The translations under genes were made by a program, and so were the position numbers. Positions 35,424 to 43,324 of a stretch of DNA of 45,807 bases are shown here, one piece after another (the first letter of the stretch is position 1; each line of letters starts with the position of its first letter). A model generated the notes under the pieces. That model made no database searches. It had not been told where the DNA came from and saw nothing but the letters and a program-made list of their open reading frames with translations. The stretch lies in contig CASFCK010000010.1 of the NCBI GenBank assembly GCA_949293265.1, positions 1 to 45,807 on the forward strand, written 5' to 3'. Source of the stretch: an uncultured bacterium. Lineage in GTDB: Bacteria; Bacillota_I; Bacilli_A; Acholeplasmatales; Anaeroplasmataceae.

Positions 35424-36365
35424 TTAACTATTATGCATATATTCTTTTATAATGGTATTAAAACTACTATATCCTAAAGACTTTATTAGGTCTTTAACAC
35501 TTTTATTGAAATAATCTTTATTCTCTAAATTATATTTATTTAAATTGTCTCTAAACATATTTTTATCATTAATGATAACTGCATAGTGAAGAGGGTAATT
35601 AATTCTTTCTTTATTAGTTAAATCATAAGTTAATAATGTTGAAAATGTGTCTTTTAAAAGCTTAGATAATAATACCCCATCCCGGTTTTTAAAATCAGTT
35701 AAAGCTCCTTTTTGGAGTAAGAGTTTAACGATTGGGTAATTAATGTTTAAAATTGCATTGTAGAGTGGGGTTTCACGATATTTATTTTGCTTATTAATTT
35801 CTACGCCTTTATTTATTAAAAAATTAATAATATCGATATCATTATAGTTACAAGCTAAGTGTAATAAATTATTAGCATAATCATCACTTTCATTAGCTAA
35901 CTCATCTGTAAAATATTCTTCTAAAAGTGATAGATTGCCATTTCTAACTAAGGCAAAAATGATGTTTTCTCCATTTTGATTTTTCTGTGTAAAATCAGCT
36001 TTGCGATATTCAATGAATAATTTAATTATTTCTTCCCGGCCATATAAAAAAGCATAATAAAATGGAGTTTCTCCTTTATCAGTACGTAGCGTTACATCGC
36101 AATTATTTTTTAATAAACTATCACATATGCTTATCATATTCTTATGAATAGCTAGTAAAATAGGCGTCATACCTAAATGGTTTTGAGCGTTTAAAAAAAT
36201 ATGAGAATTTATCAAAAAATAACAAATTTCTAGACGATTATACGTGATTGCATAATGAAGAAGAGTATTGCCCTTTTCATCAACTTGATTTATTGAATTG
36301 TAATTTAAGTAATCTTTTAAAGCATTAAGATTATTTTCTAAAATATATAAAACAGCTTCATTCAT
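35424..36365 (-). CDS. Ankyrin-repeat protein
   Basis: A 313-residue soluble protein made of about seven ankyrin repeats. Recognisable repeat starts include EKGNTLLHYAI, LGMTPILLAI, KGETPFYYAF, YANNLLHLAC, YRETPLYNAI and NYPLHYAVI, spaced about 33-35 residues. There is no signal peptide or TM segment, so it is a cytoplasmic protein-binding scaffold with unknown partner. The start was put at ATG 36365; a TTG 12 bases earlier is possible, and neither has a good ribosome site. It lies between hup (with its terminator) and the rimP promoter. Ankyrin proteins are common in host-associated bacteria, but nothing here shows export. Confidence 0.85.
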   Translation of the reverse strand: MNEAVLYILENNLNALKDYLNYNSINQVDEKGNTLLHYAITYNRLEICYFLINSHIFLNAQNHLGMTPILLAIHKNMISICDSLLKNNCDVTLRTDKGETPFYYAFLYGREEIIKLFIEYRKADFTQKNQNGENIIFALVRNGNLSLLEEYFTDELANESDDYANNLLHLACNYNDIDIINFLINKGVEINKQNKYRETPLYNAILNINYPIVKLLLQKGALTDFKNRDGVLLSKLLKDTFSTLLTYDLTNKERINYPLHYAVIINDKNMFRDNLNKYNLENKDYFNKSVKDLIKSLGYSSFNTIIKEYMHNS

Positions 36366-36375
36366 ACTATTAAAC

Positions 36376-36401
36376 AAAAAATAGGACCTAAGCCCTATTT
36401 T
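36376..36401 (-). terminator. Terminator of hup
   Basis: On the minus strand AAAATAGG (36394-36401) pairs with CCTATTTT (36378-36385) around an 8-base loop, followed by TT. The hup stop codon TAG (36395-36397) is part of the stem, and the ankyrin gene begins just beyond it. Confidence 0.7.
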
Positions 36402-36667
36402 ACAGCATCTTTCATTCCTTTACCAGCTTTAAAAGCAGGGCTTTTTTGACCAGGAATATTAATATCTTCACCAGTACGAGGATTACGTCCAACACGGGCA
36501 ACTCTATCTCTAACTTCAAATGTTCCAAAGCCAGAAATAACTACTTTCTCTCCTTCACCCAATGTTTCACAAATAACATCTAAAAAACCATCTAAAGTTC
36601 TTTCTGCGTCAACTTTTGTTATACTTAATCTTTCAGCTACTACAGCTACTAATTCTGCTTTATTCAT
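36395..36667 (-). CDS. hup: HU-family nucleoid protein
   Basis: A 90-residue DNA-bending histone-like protein. NKAELVAVVAE starts the helical dimer domain, and GFGTFEVRDRVARVGRNPRTGE leads into the beta-arm containing GRNPRTGEDINIP. The start is taken as the second of two adjacent ATG codons (36667), 7 bases after GGAGG, giving the usual MNKAEL beginning. It has its own strong promoter within the end of gpsA and a terminator, as expected for an abundant protein. Confidence 0.94.
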   Translation of the reverse strand: MNKAELVAVVAERLSITKVDAERTLDGFLDVICETLGEGEKVVISGFGTFEVRDRVARVGRNPRTGEDINIPGQKSPAFKAGKGMKDAVK

Positions 36668-36689
36668 CATTATACCTCCGTTTTTTCTT

Positions 36690-36717
36690 ATTATATCATT
36701 TTTTTTAGATAATGCAA
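36690..36717 (-). promoter_or_regulatory. Promoter of hup
   Basis: On the minus strand -35 TTGCAT (36712-36717) directly follows the gpsA stop codon, with a 16-bp spacer and a -10 TATAAT (36690-36695). Confidence 0.8.
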
Positions 36718-37707
36718 TTATTCTTCTTTTAATTTTCGTGATAATAGTAAGTTTTGGCTTTCTTTTAATGTAATTTTACCTGTTATTAATAAAAAACTGG
36801 TATTAATTATCGGTAAATCTAAATTATACTTAAGACCAATTTGATGGGCTGCGATAATTGTTCTAACTCCTTCAACAGTTTGACTAGACGTATTAATAGC
36901 CTCTTCTGCTGTTTGGCCTTGTCCGATTTTTAAACCAGCTCTAAAATTTCTACTATTATAAGAACTAGCAGTAACAATTAGATCGCCTAAACCTGATAAA
37001 CCATAGGCCGTTTCTAGACTGCCACCTAAGGAATTAATTATTTTTACAATTTCGCGCATACCACGACATATTAATGCCGCTCTTGCATTTTCACCAAGGC
37101 CTAAGCCTTCAACGATTCCTGAAACTACAGCAATCGCATTTTTGATTGCTCCTCCTGTTTCTACTCCTCTAACATCACTTGATGTGTAAACTCTTAAATA
37201 ACCATTAGCAAACAAATTTTGCACAAATTTAGCATAATATTCATTAGCTGAAGCACTTACTAATGACGTAAATTTACGCATGATTAATTCTTCGGCATGA
37301 CTAGGTCCTGATAAGACAACATAAGCTTCTAATTTTTGTTTATCAATAGTTTCAGCAATAATATCTGAAACTAGATCAGTAGTTTCTGGTTCGATACCCT
37401 TTGAAACATTAATAAAAACTTTACTTTCGGTTGCTAAATCAGCTATTTGCATTAAAACGCTACGCATTGCCTTTGTAGGAACACATAAAACAATATATTT
37501 AGCAAAACTGATGGCTTCTTGAAGATTTGAAGTAGCGTTAATACGACTAGGAATTGAAACTTCAAACTGTGGATGAACATGATATTTATTAATCTTGTCA
37601 ACAAAATCTAGGTTTATATCTCTTATTAATACATCATTACCGTTATCAGCTAAAACTTGAGCTAGTGTTGTTCCCCATGCTCCGCCGCCTATAATTGCAA
37701 CATTCAT
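36718..37707 (-). CDS. gpsA: Glycerol-3-phosphate dehydrogenase [NAD(P)+]
   Basis: A 329-residue enzyme that makes sn-glycerol 3-phosphate from dihydroxyacetone phosphate for membrane lipid synthesis. The N-terminal Rossmann motif is IIGGGAWGTTLA, followed by VSKGIE, VLSGPSHAEE, the catalytic-Lys region GGAIKNAIAVVSGI, and GLSGLGDLIVT. The start ATG shares one base with the der stop (TAATG) and has GGAGG upstream. The order der-gpsA-hup is the same as in Bacillus. Confidence 0.95.
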   Translation of the reverse strand: MNVAIIGGGAWGTTLAQVLADNGNDVLIRDINLDFVDKINKYHVHPQFEVSIPSRINATSNLQEAISFAKYIVLCVPTKAMRSVLMQIADLATESKVFINVSKGIEPETTDLVSDIIAETIDKQKLEAYVVLSGPSHAEELIMRKFTSLVSASANEYYAKFVQNLFANGYLRVYTSSDVRGVETGGAIKNAIAVVSGIVEGLGLGENARAALICRGMREIVKIINSLGGSLETAYGLSGLGDLIVTASSYNSRNFRAGLKIGQGQTAEEAINTSSQTVEGVRTIIAAHQIGLKYNLDLPIINTSFLLITGKITLKESQNLLLSRKLKEE

Positions 37708-39011
37708 TAATCTCGCCTCCTAAATTCTATTTTTATCGGTGTTGCGAAGAAAGAAAAATTCTTTCTAATTTGATTTTCTAAATATCTTTTATAAGAAAAA
37801 TGAACAAAGTTTTCATCATTAACAAAAATAGCAAATGTAGGTGGACAAACCCCTACTTGAGTAGCATAATATATCTTCAATTTTCCGCCATTAAAAAATG
37901 AAGGTAAATTCATTTGATAAGCATCAATTATTACATCGTTTAGGACTGAAGTTTGAATTCTTCTTTTATAAGCTTCATCTGTCAATTTTAACATTGGAAA
38001 TAAAGTTGTAATTCTAGATTTCGTTAAAGCTGACAAAAAAACGATTGGGGCGTAATCTAAATATTTAAACTTATCTCTAACATCTCGCTCAAATTCTTGC
38101 ATCGTATTAGTTTCTTTTTTTATTAAATCCCATTTATTTACCACGATAATACATGGTTTATTATACATATCAATATATTGACCAACATGGAAATCTTGTT
38201 CAATTATACCACTTGAAGCATCTAATACTAATAGAACAATATCTGAACGTAAGATTGCATCAATTGTCCTAATTTGCGCATATTTATCTAGATTTTCATA
38301 TATTTTACCACGTTTTTTTAGACCTGCAGTATCAATGATAACATAATCTTCATTCTCATATTGAAATTTTTCATCTATTGAATCTCTTGTAGTACCAGAA
38401 ATATTTGAAACAATCACTCTATTTTCTTTTAAGATAGAGTTAACTAAACTAGATTTCCCAACATTAGGTCTACCAATTAAAGAAAATTTAATTGCTTTAT
38501 CCTCTTCCTTAGTATCTAATTTATCAAAATGAGTTACAACCTCATCTAATAAATCACCAAGCCCAATACCATGTAAAGTTGAAATAGGGTAAATATCGCC
38601 AAAACCTAAACTATAAAAATCATAAATATTATCTTTAAATTTTTCATCATCAACTTTATTTACAGCTACAATTACATCTTTTTTTACTTTATAAAGCATT
38701 TTAGCAATATAATTATCATCATCAGTTAATTGAGCCCGGCAATCCACTAAAAAGATGATTATATCAGCTTCTTCTATAGCTATTTCTACTTGAGCCTTGA
38801 TTTCAACTTGGAAAGGGGCATCTTTAATCTCTATTCCCCCAGTATCAATAACATAAAAATCATGCGTTAACCAAGTGGCTTTAGCATATATCCTATCTCT
38901 TGTAACGCCTGGCTTATCATCTGTTATAGATAAACGCGTACCTATTATACGATTAAACAAACTTGATTTACCAACATTAGGTCTACCAACGATTGCCACT
39001 TTAGGCAACAT
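37707..39011 (-). CDS. der: Ribosome-assembly GTPase Der (EngA)
   Basis: A 434-residue GTPase with two tandem G domains, needed for 50S subunit assembly. G domain 1: GRPNVGKSSLFNRI, DTGGIE and VNKVD. G domain 2 (from about residue 175): GRPNVGKSSLVNSI, DTAGLKKRGK and VNKWDL. The C-terminal KH-like domain follows. AAGGATG precedes the ATG. It lies 77 bp after the terminator of the cmk/S1 gene, and I see no strong promoter of its own, so partial read-through may drive it. Confidence 0.96.
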   Translation of the reverse strand: MLPKVAIVGRPNVGKSSLFNRIIGTRLSITDDKPGVTRDRIYAKATWLTHDFYVIDTGGIEIKDAPFQVEIKAQVEIAIEEADIIIFLVDCRAQLTDDDNYIAKMLYKVKKDVIVAVNKVDDEKFKDNIYDFYSLGFGDIYPISTLHGIGLGDLLDEVVTHFDKLDTKEEDKAIKFSLIGRPNVGKSSLVNSILKENRVIVSNISGTTRDSIDEKFQYENEDYVIIDTAGLKKRGKIYENLDKYAQIRTIDAILRSDIVLLVLDASSGIIEQDFHVGQYIDMYNKPCIIVVNKWDLIKKETNTMQEFERDVRDKFKYLDYAPIVFLSALTKSRITTLFPMLKLTDEAYKRRIQTSVLNDVIIDAYQMNLPSFFNGGKLKIYYATQVGVCPPTFAIFVNDENFVHFSYKRYLENQIRKNFSFFATPIKIEFRRRD

Positions 39012-39029
39012 AAAATCACATCCTTATTA

Positions 39030-39083
39030 AAAATAGTTCTAAGCTCACTAACTAATTTATATTAGCAAGGATAGAACTATTAA
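39030..39083 (-). terminator. Terminator of the cmk/S1 gene
   Basis: On the minus strand TAGTTCTA-type arms (39032-39041 with 39072-39081, 10 bp) enclose a second stem CTAAT/ATTAG (39052-39056 with 39061-39065), followed by TTTTTAAT. The branched form is weaker than a simple hairpin and may leak into der. Confidence 0.65.
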
Positions 39084-39088
39084 TTATA

Positions 39089-41146
39089 TTATTTTAAAAT
39101 ATCTTTAAACATGTCACCTAAAGTAACATTTGAACTATCATTATTTTCGTCTAAATATTTTTCCATTTCTTTCTTTTCTTCCATAGCTTTTAAACGTCTA
39201 ACACTTAAACGTAAAACCCATTCTCTAGGTTTTATTTCCGTAATAATAGCTTTAACACTATCCCCATTAGAATAATAATCACTAACTTTACCTTTATCAT
39301 CTTTATCTAATATTGCACTATTAGGGATAAATCCATCTACACCAAGTGTAGAAACTTTAAGACCATCTTCTGTAACTTCTTCGATTTTACAATCGCATAC
39401 ATCACCAACTTTAGCTTTAACACGTGCCCATGGATTATCTAATAGAGCTTTACGTGATAAAGATATTCTTTGTTTTGCTAAATCAATATTTGAAATTACA
39501 ACTTCAACTTCATCTTCAAGTTTTACATATGCTTGATAATTATCATTAGGATTCCAACTATATTCACTTTGATGTAATAATCCTTTAACATTAGGTGCTA
39601 ATTCAACTAAGATACCATAAGGTAATTTTGAAACTACTTTACCTTTTATAGTTTCACCAACTTTATGTTCATTAACATATGCTTCAAATGGTGTTGGTAA
39701 TAAGGCTTTACGAGAAACAGAAATCTTACCATTCTTTATAGATAAAACCTTAACTTCAATTTTATCACCGACTTTTAAAACATCTTCAATTTTGTTTATA
39801 TAAGTGTGGCTAACTTCAGATAATCTTAAAATGGCTTGAACATAATTTAGTTTAATAAAGCATGCAAAAGGTAAAATTCTTACTACTTCACCAGAAATAA
39901 CATCGCCTTCATGAATACTTTGAAGTTCAGCATCTTTATTTTGAGCTAAAACGCTAGATTCATATGCACGACTAGAGAATACTGCTCGACCTTTAGCCGG
40001 ATTTACTTCTAATAAAATTCCTTCTAATTCAGTATTTAAATTAACATTTCTAGGTGCTTGACTTCTAGGCATAAATAAGCTAATTCCTTCATAATCAACT
40101 AAATAGCCTTTATTATCTTTTAAAACTTGGGTTACCTTTACAGTAATAGGTTCTTTTGTTTCAACTAAAGATACTAAATTGTTGAATTTTTCATTACGTA
40201 ATAAACGTAAGCGTGAACATAAAATTTCACCACTAGCATCTCCTTCTTTAATTTCTGTTATTTCAACTTCGATTTCATCACCAACAGAAACTAAATGTTT
40301 TAAAGATGTTTGGGTTTTGTCTAAAGTAAAATGGTCTAAATAAATTTGGCCTTCTGTAAATTCATGTAAATCTAAATAACATACATTATCATCTACAGCC
40401 ACAACAACTCCTTTTACAATTTGACCTTTACGAAGTTTTTTGCCAAATTCAACTTCATCCATACTAGTTATTTCTTTTTCTTCATTCATAATATTACCTA
40501 CCTTATCTTTAACTATCTTTATTATTTGCTCACAAACTTCACTAATTGTCATATTTGTTGTATCAACTAATATGGCATCACTAGCTTGTTTCAAAGGAGC
40601 TATTTCTCTAGTTGAATCCTTTTTATCACGAATAATTATATCCTCTTTTACTTCATCTAAAGTAATATTTTCGTTTTTTAATTTTAATTCTGCATAGCGT
40701 CTTTTAGCTCTAGCTTCTACTGATGCTGTTAAATAAATCTTAACATCAGCATCTGGTAAAACAACTGATCCAATATCACGTCCATCCATCAAGACGTTAC
40801 CTTCACTAGCTAAATCACGTTCTAATACTAACATTTTTTCTCTAACTTTTTTAATTTTGCTAACTTGTGATACATTATTAGTAACATCAGCTTTCCGAAT
40901 TAAAGTAGAGACATCTTCTGAATTTAAATATATTTTATTGGCCTTATATGAAAGTTTTATATCATCTAAAAAATCATATTCATCTTCATTAGTTAAATCA
41001 ATTTTTTTTCTTAAAGCATAGAGTGTTATAGCTCTAAACATCGCCCCCGTATCAATATGGGTAAAATTCAACTCTTTTGCTACTAATTTACATATTGATG
41101 ATTTACCTGAACCAGCCGGCCCGTCTATAGCTATTTGTATTGCCAT
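39089..41146 (-). CDS. cmk: Cytidylate kinase fused to a five-S1-domain protein
   Basis: A 685-residue fusion. Residues 1-219 are a complete cytidylate kinase (P-loop DGPAGSGKSS, HIDTGAMFRA, LMDGRDIGSVVLP, RDKKDSTRE) that converts CMP/dCMP to the diphosphates. Residues 220-685 hold about five S1 RNA-binding domains (starts near GQIVKGVV, EPITVKVT, GDVISGEV, GETIKGKV and GDVCDCKI), corresponding to a bS1-like ribosomal protein or YpfD. The start is ATG 41146 (GGAG upstream), since a longer reading would begin at the promoter -10. In Bacillus cmk and the S1 gene are separate neighbours. At the junction an internal ATG with a ribosome site could also yield the S1 part alone. Confidence 0.93.
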   Translation of the reverse strand: MAIQIAIDGPAGSGKSSICKLVAKELNFTHIDTGAMFRAITLYALRKKIDLTNEDEYDFLDDIKLSYKANKIYLNSEDVSTLIRKADVTNNVSQVSKIKKVREKMLVLERDLASEGNVLMDGRDIGSVVLPDADVKIYLTASVEARAKRRYAELKLKNENITLDEVKEDIIIRDKKDSTREIAPLKQASDAILVDTTNMTISEVCEQIIKIVKDKVGNIMNEEKEITSMDEVEFGKKLRKGQIVKGVVVAVDDNVCYLDLHEFTEGQIYLDHFTLDKTQTSLKHLVSVGDEIEVEITEIKEGDASGEILCSRLRLLRNEKFNNLVSLVETKEPITVKVTQVLKDNKGYLVDYEGISLFMPRSQAPRNVNLNTELEGILLEVNPAKGRAVFSSRAYESSVLAQNKDAELQSIHEGDVISGEVVRILPFACFIKLNYVQAILRLSEVSHTYINKIEDVLKVGDKIEVKVLSIKNGKISVSRKALLPTPFEAYVNEHKVGETIKGKVVSKLPYGILVELAPNVKGLLHQSEYSWNPNDNYQAYVKLEDEVEVVISNIDLAKQRISLSRKALLDNPWARVKAKVGDVCDCKIEEVTEDGLKVSTLGVDGFIPNSAILDKDDKGKVSDYYSNGDSVKAIITEIKPREWVLRLSVRRLKAMEEKKEMEKYLDENNDSSNVTLGDMFKDILK
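40489..40505 (-). promoter_or_regulatory. Internal ribosome site and start at the cmk/S1 junction
   Basis: On the minus strand AAGGTAGGT lies about 6-14 bases before an in-frame ATG (40487-40489; MNEEKEI), exactly where the kinase ends and the S1 part begins. It would allow a separate 466-residue S1 protein. Confidence 0.5.
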
Positions 41147-41169
41147 TATTAACACTCCTAACTTCATAA

Positions 41170-41198
41170 ATTATAGCATAAAATAATCAATAAATAAA
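41170..41198 (-). promoter_or_regulatory. Promoter of the cmk/S1 gene
   Basis: On the minus strand there is an extended -10 TGC-TATAAT (-10 at 41170-41175) with a weak -35 TTTATT (41193-41198) at 17 bp. The predicted start of transcription lies between the two possible upstream ATG codons and so favours ATG 41146. Confidence 0.7.
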
Positions 41199-41915
41199 CT
41201 ATAAGACATAAAGTTTTTTTATTTCATGTGGTTTAAGTGACCTAATTTCTCCACTAGCTAAATTATCACTAGTAATAGAAGCATAGCTCAGGCGTTTAAC
41301 CCATTTAATTTTTAGGCCTAAACTACTAATCATGTTTCGTATTTGACGATTTTTGCCATCATAAATAGTTATTTGACATTCAGACTGATTTGTTTTTTTA
41401 TCTATTTTGATATTATCTATTTTACTTACTTTAGTTAATAAATCATCAATGATTATACCTTTTAACAACTTTTCTACGATCCCTTGAGTTATGATACCAA
41501 AAACTCTTAAATGATATATTTTTTCTATATTATCATTATTCTTAATTAGTTTATTAGCTAAAGTACCATCATTAGTTAAAAGAATTACACCGCTAGACTC
41601 ATAGTCTAGTCTTCCAATTGGATAAACTCTTTCATCTTTCATTTTTTGACTAAATAAATCAGCTATAGTTCTTCTTTTAAATGGATCGGCTAATGTTGTT
41701 AAATAGCCTTCTGGTTTGTTTAAAACATAATATTTTTTTTCATTAGCAAAGACTTCTTTGCCATCAACTAAAATTTGGGCCTTATTACCAACTTTAAACC
41801 CTAATTCAGTGATAACCTTGCCATCTACTTTTACTCGACCTGCTAAAATTAACTCTTCCGATTTTCGCCTTGAGGCTACTCCTCTTTCGGCTAATACTTT
41901 TTGTAATCTTTCCAT
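41199..41915 (-). CDS. rluB: Ribosomal large-subunit pseudouridine synthase, RsuA/RluB family
   Basis: A 238-residue pseudouridine synthase. The N-terminal S4 domain (MERLQKVLAERGVASRRKSEELI, about 1-60) binds RNA. The catalytic Asp is in GRLDYESSGVILLTNDG (about residue 102), and KNRQIRNMISSLG is the family C-terminal motif. The order with cmk downstream fits the rluB site of Bacillota, which modifies 23S rRNA, but RsuA-type specificity cannot be excluded. AGGAG precedes the ATG; the gene begins one base after the LRR gene stop. Confidence 0.9.
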   Translation of the reverse strand: MERLQKVLAERGVASRRKSEELILAGRVKVDGKVITELGFKVGNKAQILVDGKEVFANEKKYYVLNKPEGYLTTLADPFKRRTIADLFSQKMKDERVYPIGRLDYESSGVILLTNDGTLANKLIKNNDNIEKIYHLRVFGIITQGIVEKLLKGIIIDDLLTKVSKIDNIKIDKKTNQSECQITIYDGKNRQIRNMISSLGLKIKWVKRLSYASITSDNLASGEIRSLKPHEIKKLYVL

Positions 41916-41916
41916 T

Positions 41917-42519
41917 TTATTCTCCTAAATAATTTATTATCGTTTCATCTACGCCTAATAGAGCATAATTAAGCAAAATAGTTTGTTTATAAATATCTAA
42001 CTCTTCTAGAGTAGTGTTATAAAACGCATAACTGCCAATTTTCTCTAAACTACTTGGTAAACTAACTTTTTTTAAATTAATGCAATCGAAGAAAACACTA
42101 CCACCTAAAATACGTAAATTAGTGTTTTTAAGTTCAATTTCTTCTAAGTTAGAACAACCAAAAAAAGCGTTATTAGCAATATAATTCACTTCTTCATTGA
42201 ATGTTATTTTTTTAAGATTATAACAACCGCTAAAACAGGCCATTCCTATATTTTCAACATTTGTTTCTGATAAATCTAATTCTTCTAAATTAGTTTTATC
42301 CCTAAAAACATCTCTTGCAATCCCAACTACTTCTTTATCTTTATACATCTTAGGAATGGTATATTTTTTAACATTGCCATGGCATTTAGTTATAACATAA
42401 CCACTTAACTCTTCATTATAGGTATATGTAAAGCGAGGGATTTCATTATATAAAATAACGCCTATTAAAAATAATAAAATCAAACCTAAACCTGTTAAAA
42501 TAATAATTTTATTTCGCAT
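41917..42519 (-). CDS. Membrane-anchored BspA-type leucine-rich-repeat protein
   Basis: A 200-residue protein with one N-terminal TM segment (about residues 4-24) and an extracytoplasmic region of five LRR_5/BspA-type repeats. The repeats show phrases like NLEELDLS, CFSGCYNLKKI, AFFGCSNLEEI, VFFDCINLKKV and AFYNTTLEEL, preceded by the usual beta-strand IPKMYKDKEVVGI. The start is ATG 42519 (GAGGCTAAG upstream), overlapping the RluA-type gene by 11 bp; a longer reading lacks a ribosome site. Such proteins are common in gut and oral bacteria and often bind host or bacterial surfaces. Its place between two rRNA-modifying enzymes is unusual. Confidence 0.88.
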   Translation of the reverse strand: MRNKIIILTGLGLILLFLIGVILYNEIPRFTYTYNEELSGYVITKCHGNVKKYTIPKMYKDKEVVGIARDVFRDKTNLEELDLSETNVENIGMACFSGCYNLKKITFNEEVNYIANNAFFGCSNLEEIELKNTNLRILGGSVFFDCINLKKVSLPSSLEKIGSYAFYNTTLEELDIYKQTILLNYALLGVDETIINYLGE

Positions 42520-43324
42520 ACTTAGCCTCAATATTAATTGTTTTTTTAGTAAATGGATGAACAAAAGTGAATTTATAGGAACGTAAATACATTTTTCCTA
42601 AACCAGGATTATAAATAGGATCATTGATTAATGGATGACCTATACTTTTCATATGTACTCTTATTTGATGAGTTCTGCCTGTTTCTAGTTTAACAAGTAA
42701 GAGACTTTCTTTTTTGTTTTTACTTAAAACTTGATAATATGTTTTTGCATATTTTCCATTTTTAGTGATTATATATTCATTATTTTTATGTCTGTTTTTT
42801 CCTATATTTTTCTCTATTACTCCAGCGGTTTTAACTTCACCTTGAACTTTAGCTAAATATAATCTTATAAAGTCATGTTTATCTAAATGATAATTAAAAT
42901 AGGTTTCGGTTAAGATATCTTTAGCATAAATTAAGATTCCCGTTGTTTCTTTATCTAAACGATGTACATGTCTAACTTTTATATTTAGCCCCTTACTTAG
43001 ATAATAAGCAGCAACCATATTATCACAAGAGTTAAATTCACCATGAATAGTATAACCATAAGGTTTATCAATAATTAATAAATAATCATCTTCATAAATT
43101 ATAGATAGTCGATAATTATATGGAGTTATATCATTTTCTTGTTGAATTATAGTTATTAAATCACCAAGTTGTAGCTTATAATTTTTTGTTTTATCTTGTC
43201 CATTAACTTTAATTGCTGAATTTAGGAATAGTTTATAGATTTGACTATTACCTAAATGATATTCTTTTAAAAAATCATTTAAAGTTAAATTAACAAATTC
43301 ATTATTTATTTTATAATTCATCAT
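42509..43324 (-). CDS. RluA-family pseudouridine synthase
   Basis: A 271-residue pseudouridine synthase. An N-terminal S4-like domain (about 1-60, with DFLKEYHLGNSQIYKLF) precedes the catalytic domain, whose active Asp is in HRLDKETTGILIYAKD (about residue 121); GRTHQIRVHMKSIGHPLINDP is the family C-terminal motif. It acts on rRNA or tRNA, and RluA, RluC and RluD specificity cannot be told apart. It overlaps the phosphatase gene by 14 bp and begins at one of two adjacent ATG codons, without a clear ribosome site, so coupling is likely. Confidence 0.9.
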   Translation of the reverse strand: MMNYKINNEFVNLTLNDFLKEYHLGNSQIYKLFLNSAIKVNGQDKTKNYKLQLGDLITIIQQENDITPYNYRLSIIYEDDYLLIIDKPYGYTIHGEFNSCDNMVAAYYLSKGLNIKVRHVHRLDKETTGILIYAKDILTETYFNYHLDKHDFIRLYLAKVQGEVKTAGVIEKNIGKNRHKNNEYIITKNGKYAKTYYQVLSKNKKESLLLVKLETGRTHQIRVHMKSIGHPLINDPIYNPGLGKMYLRSYKFTFVHPFTKKTINIEAKYAK

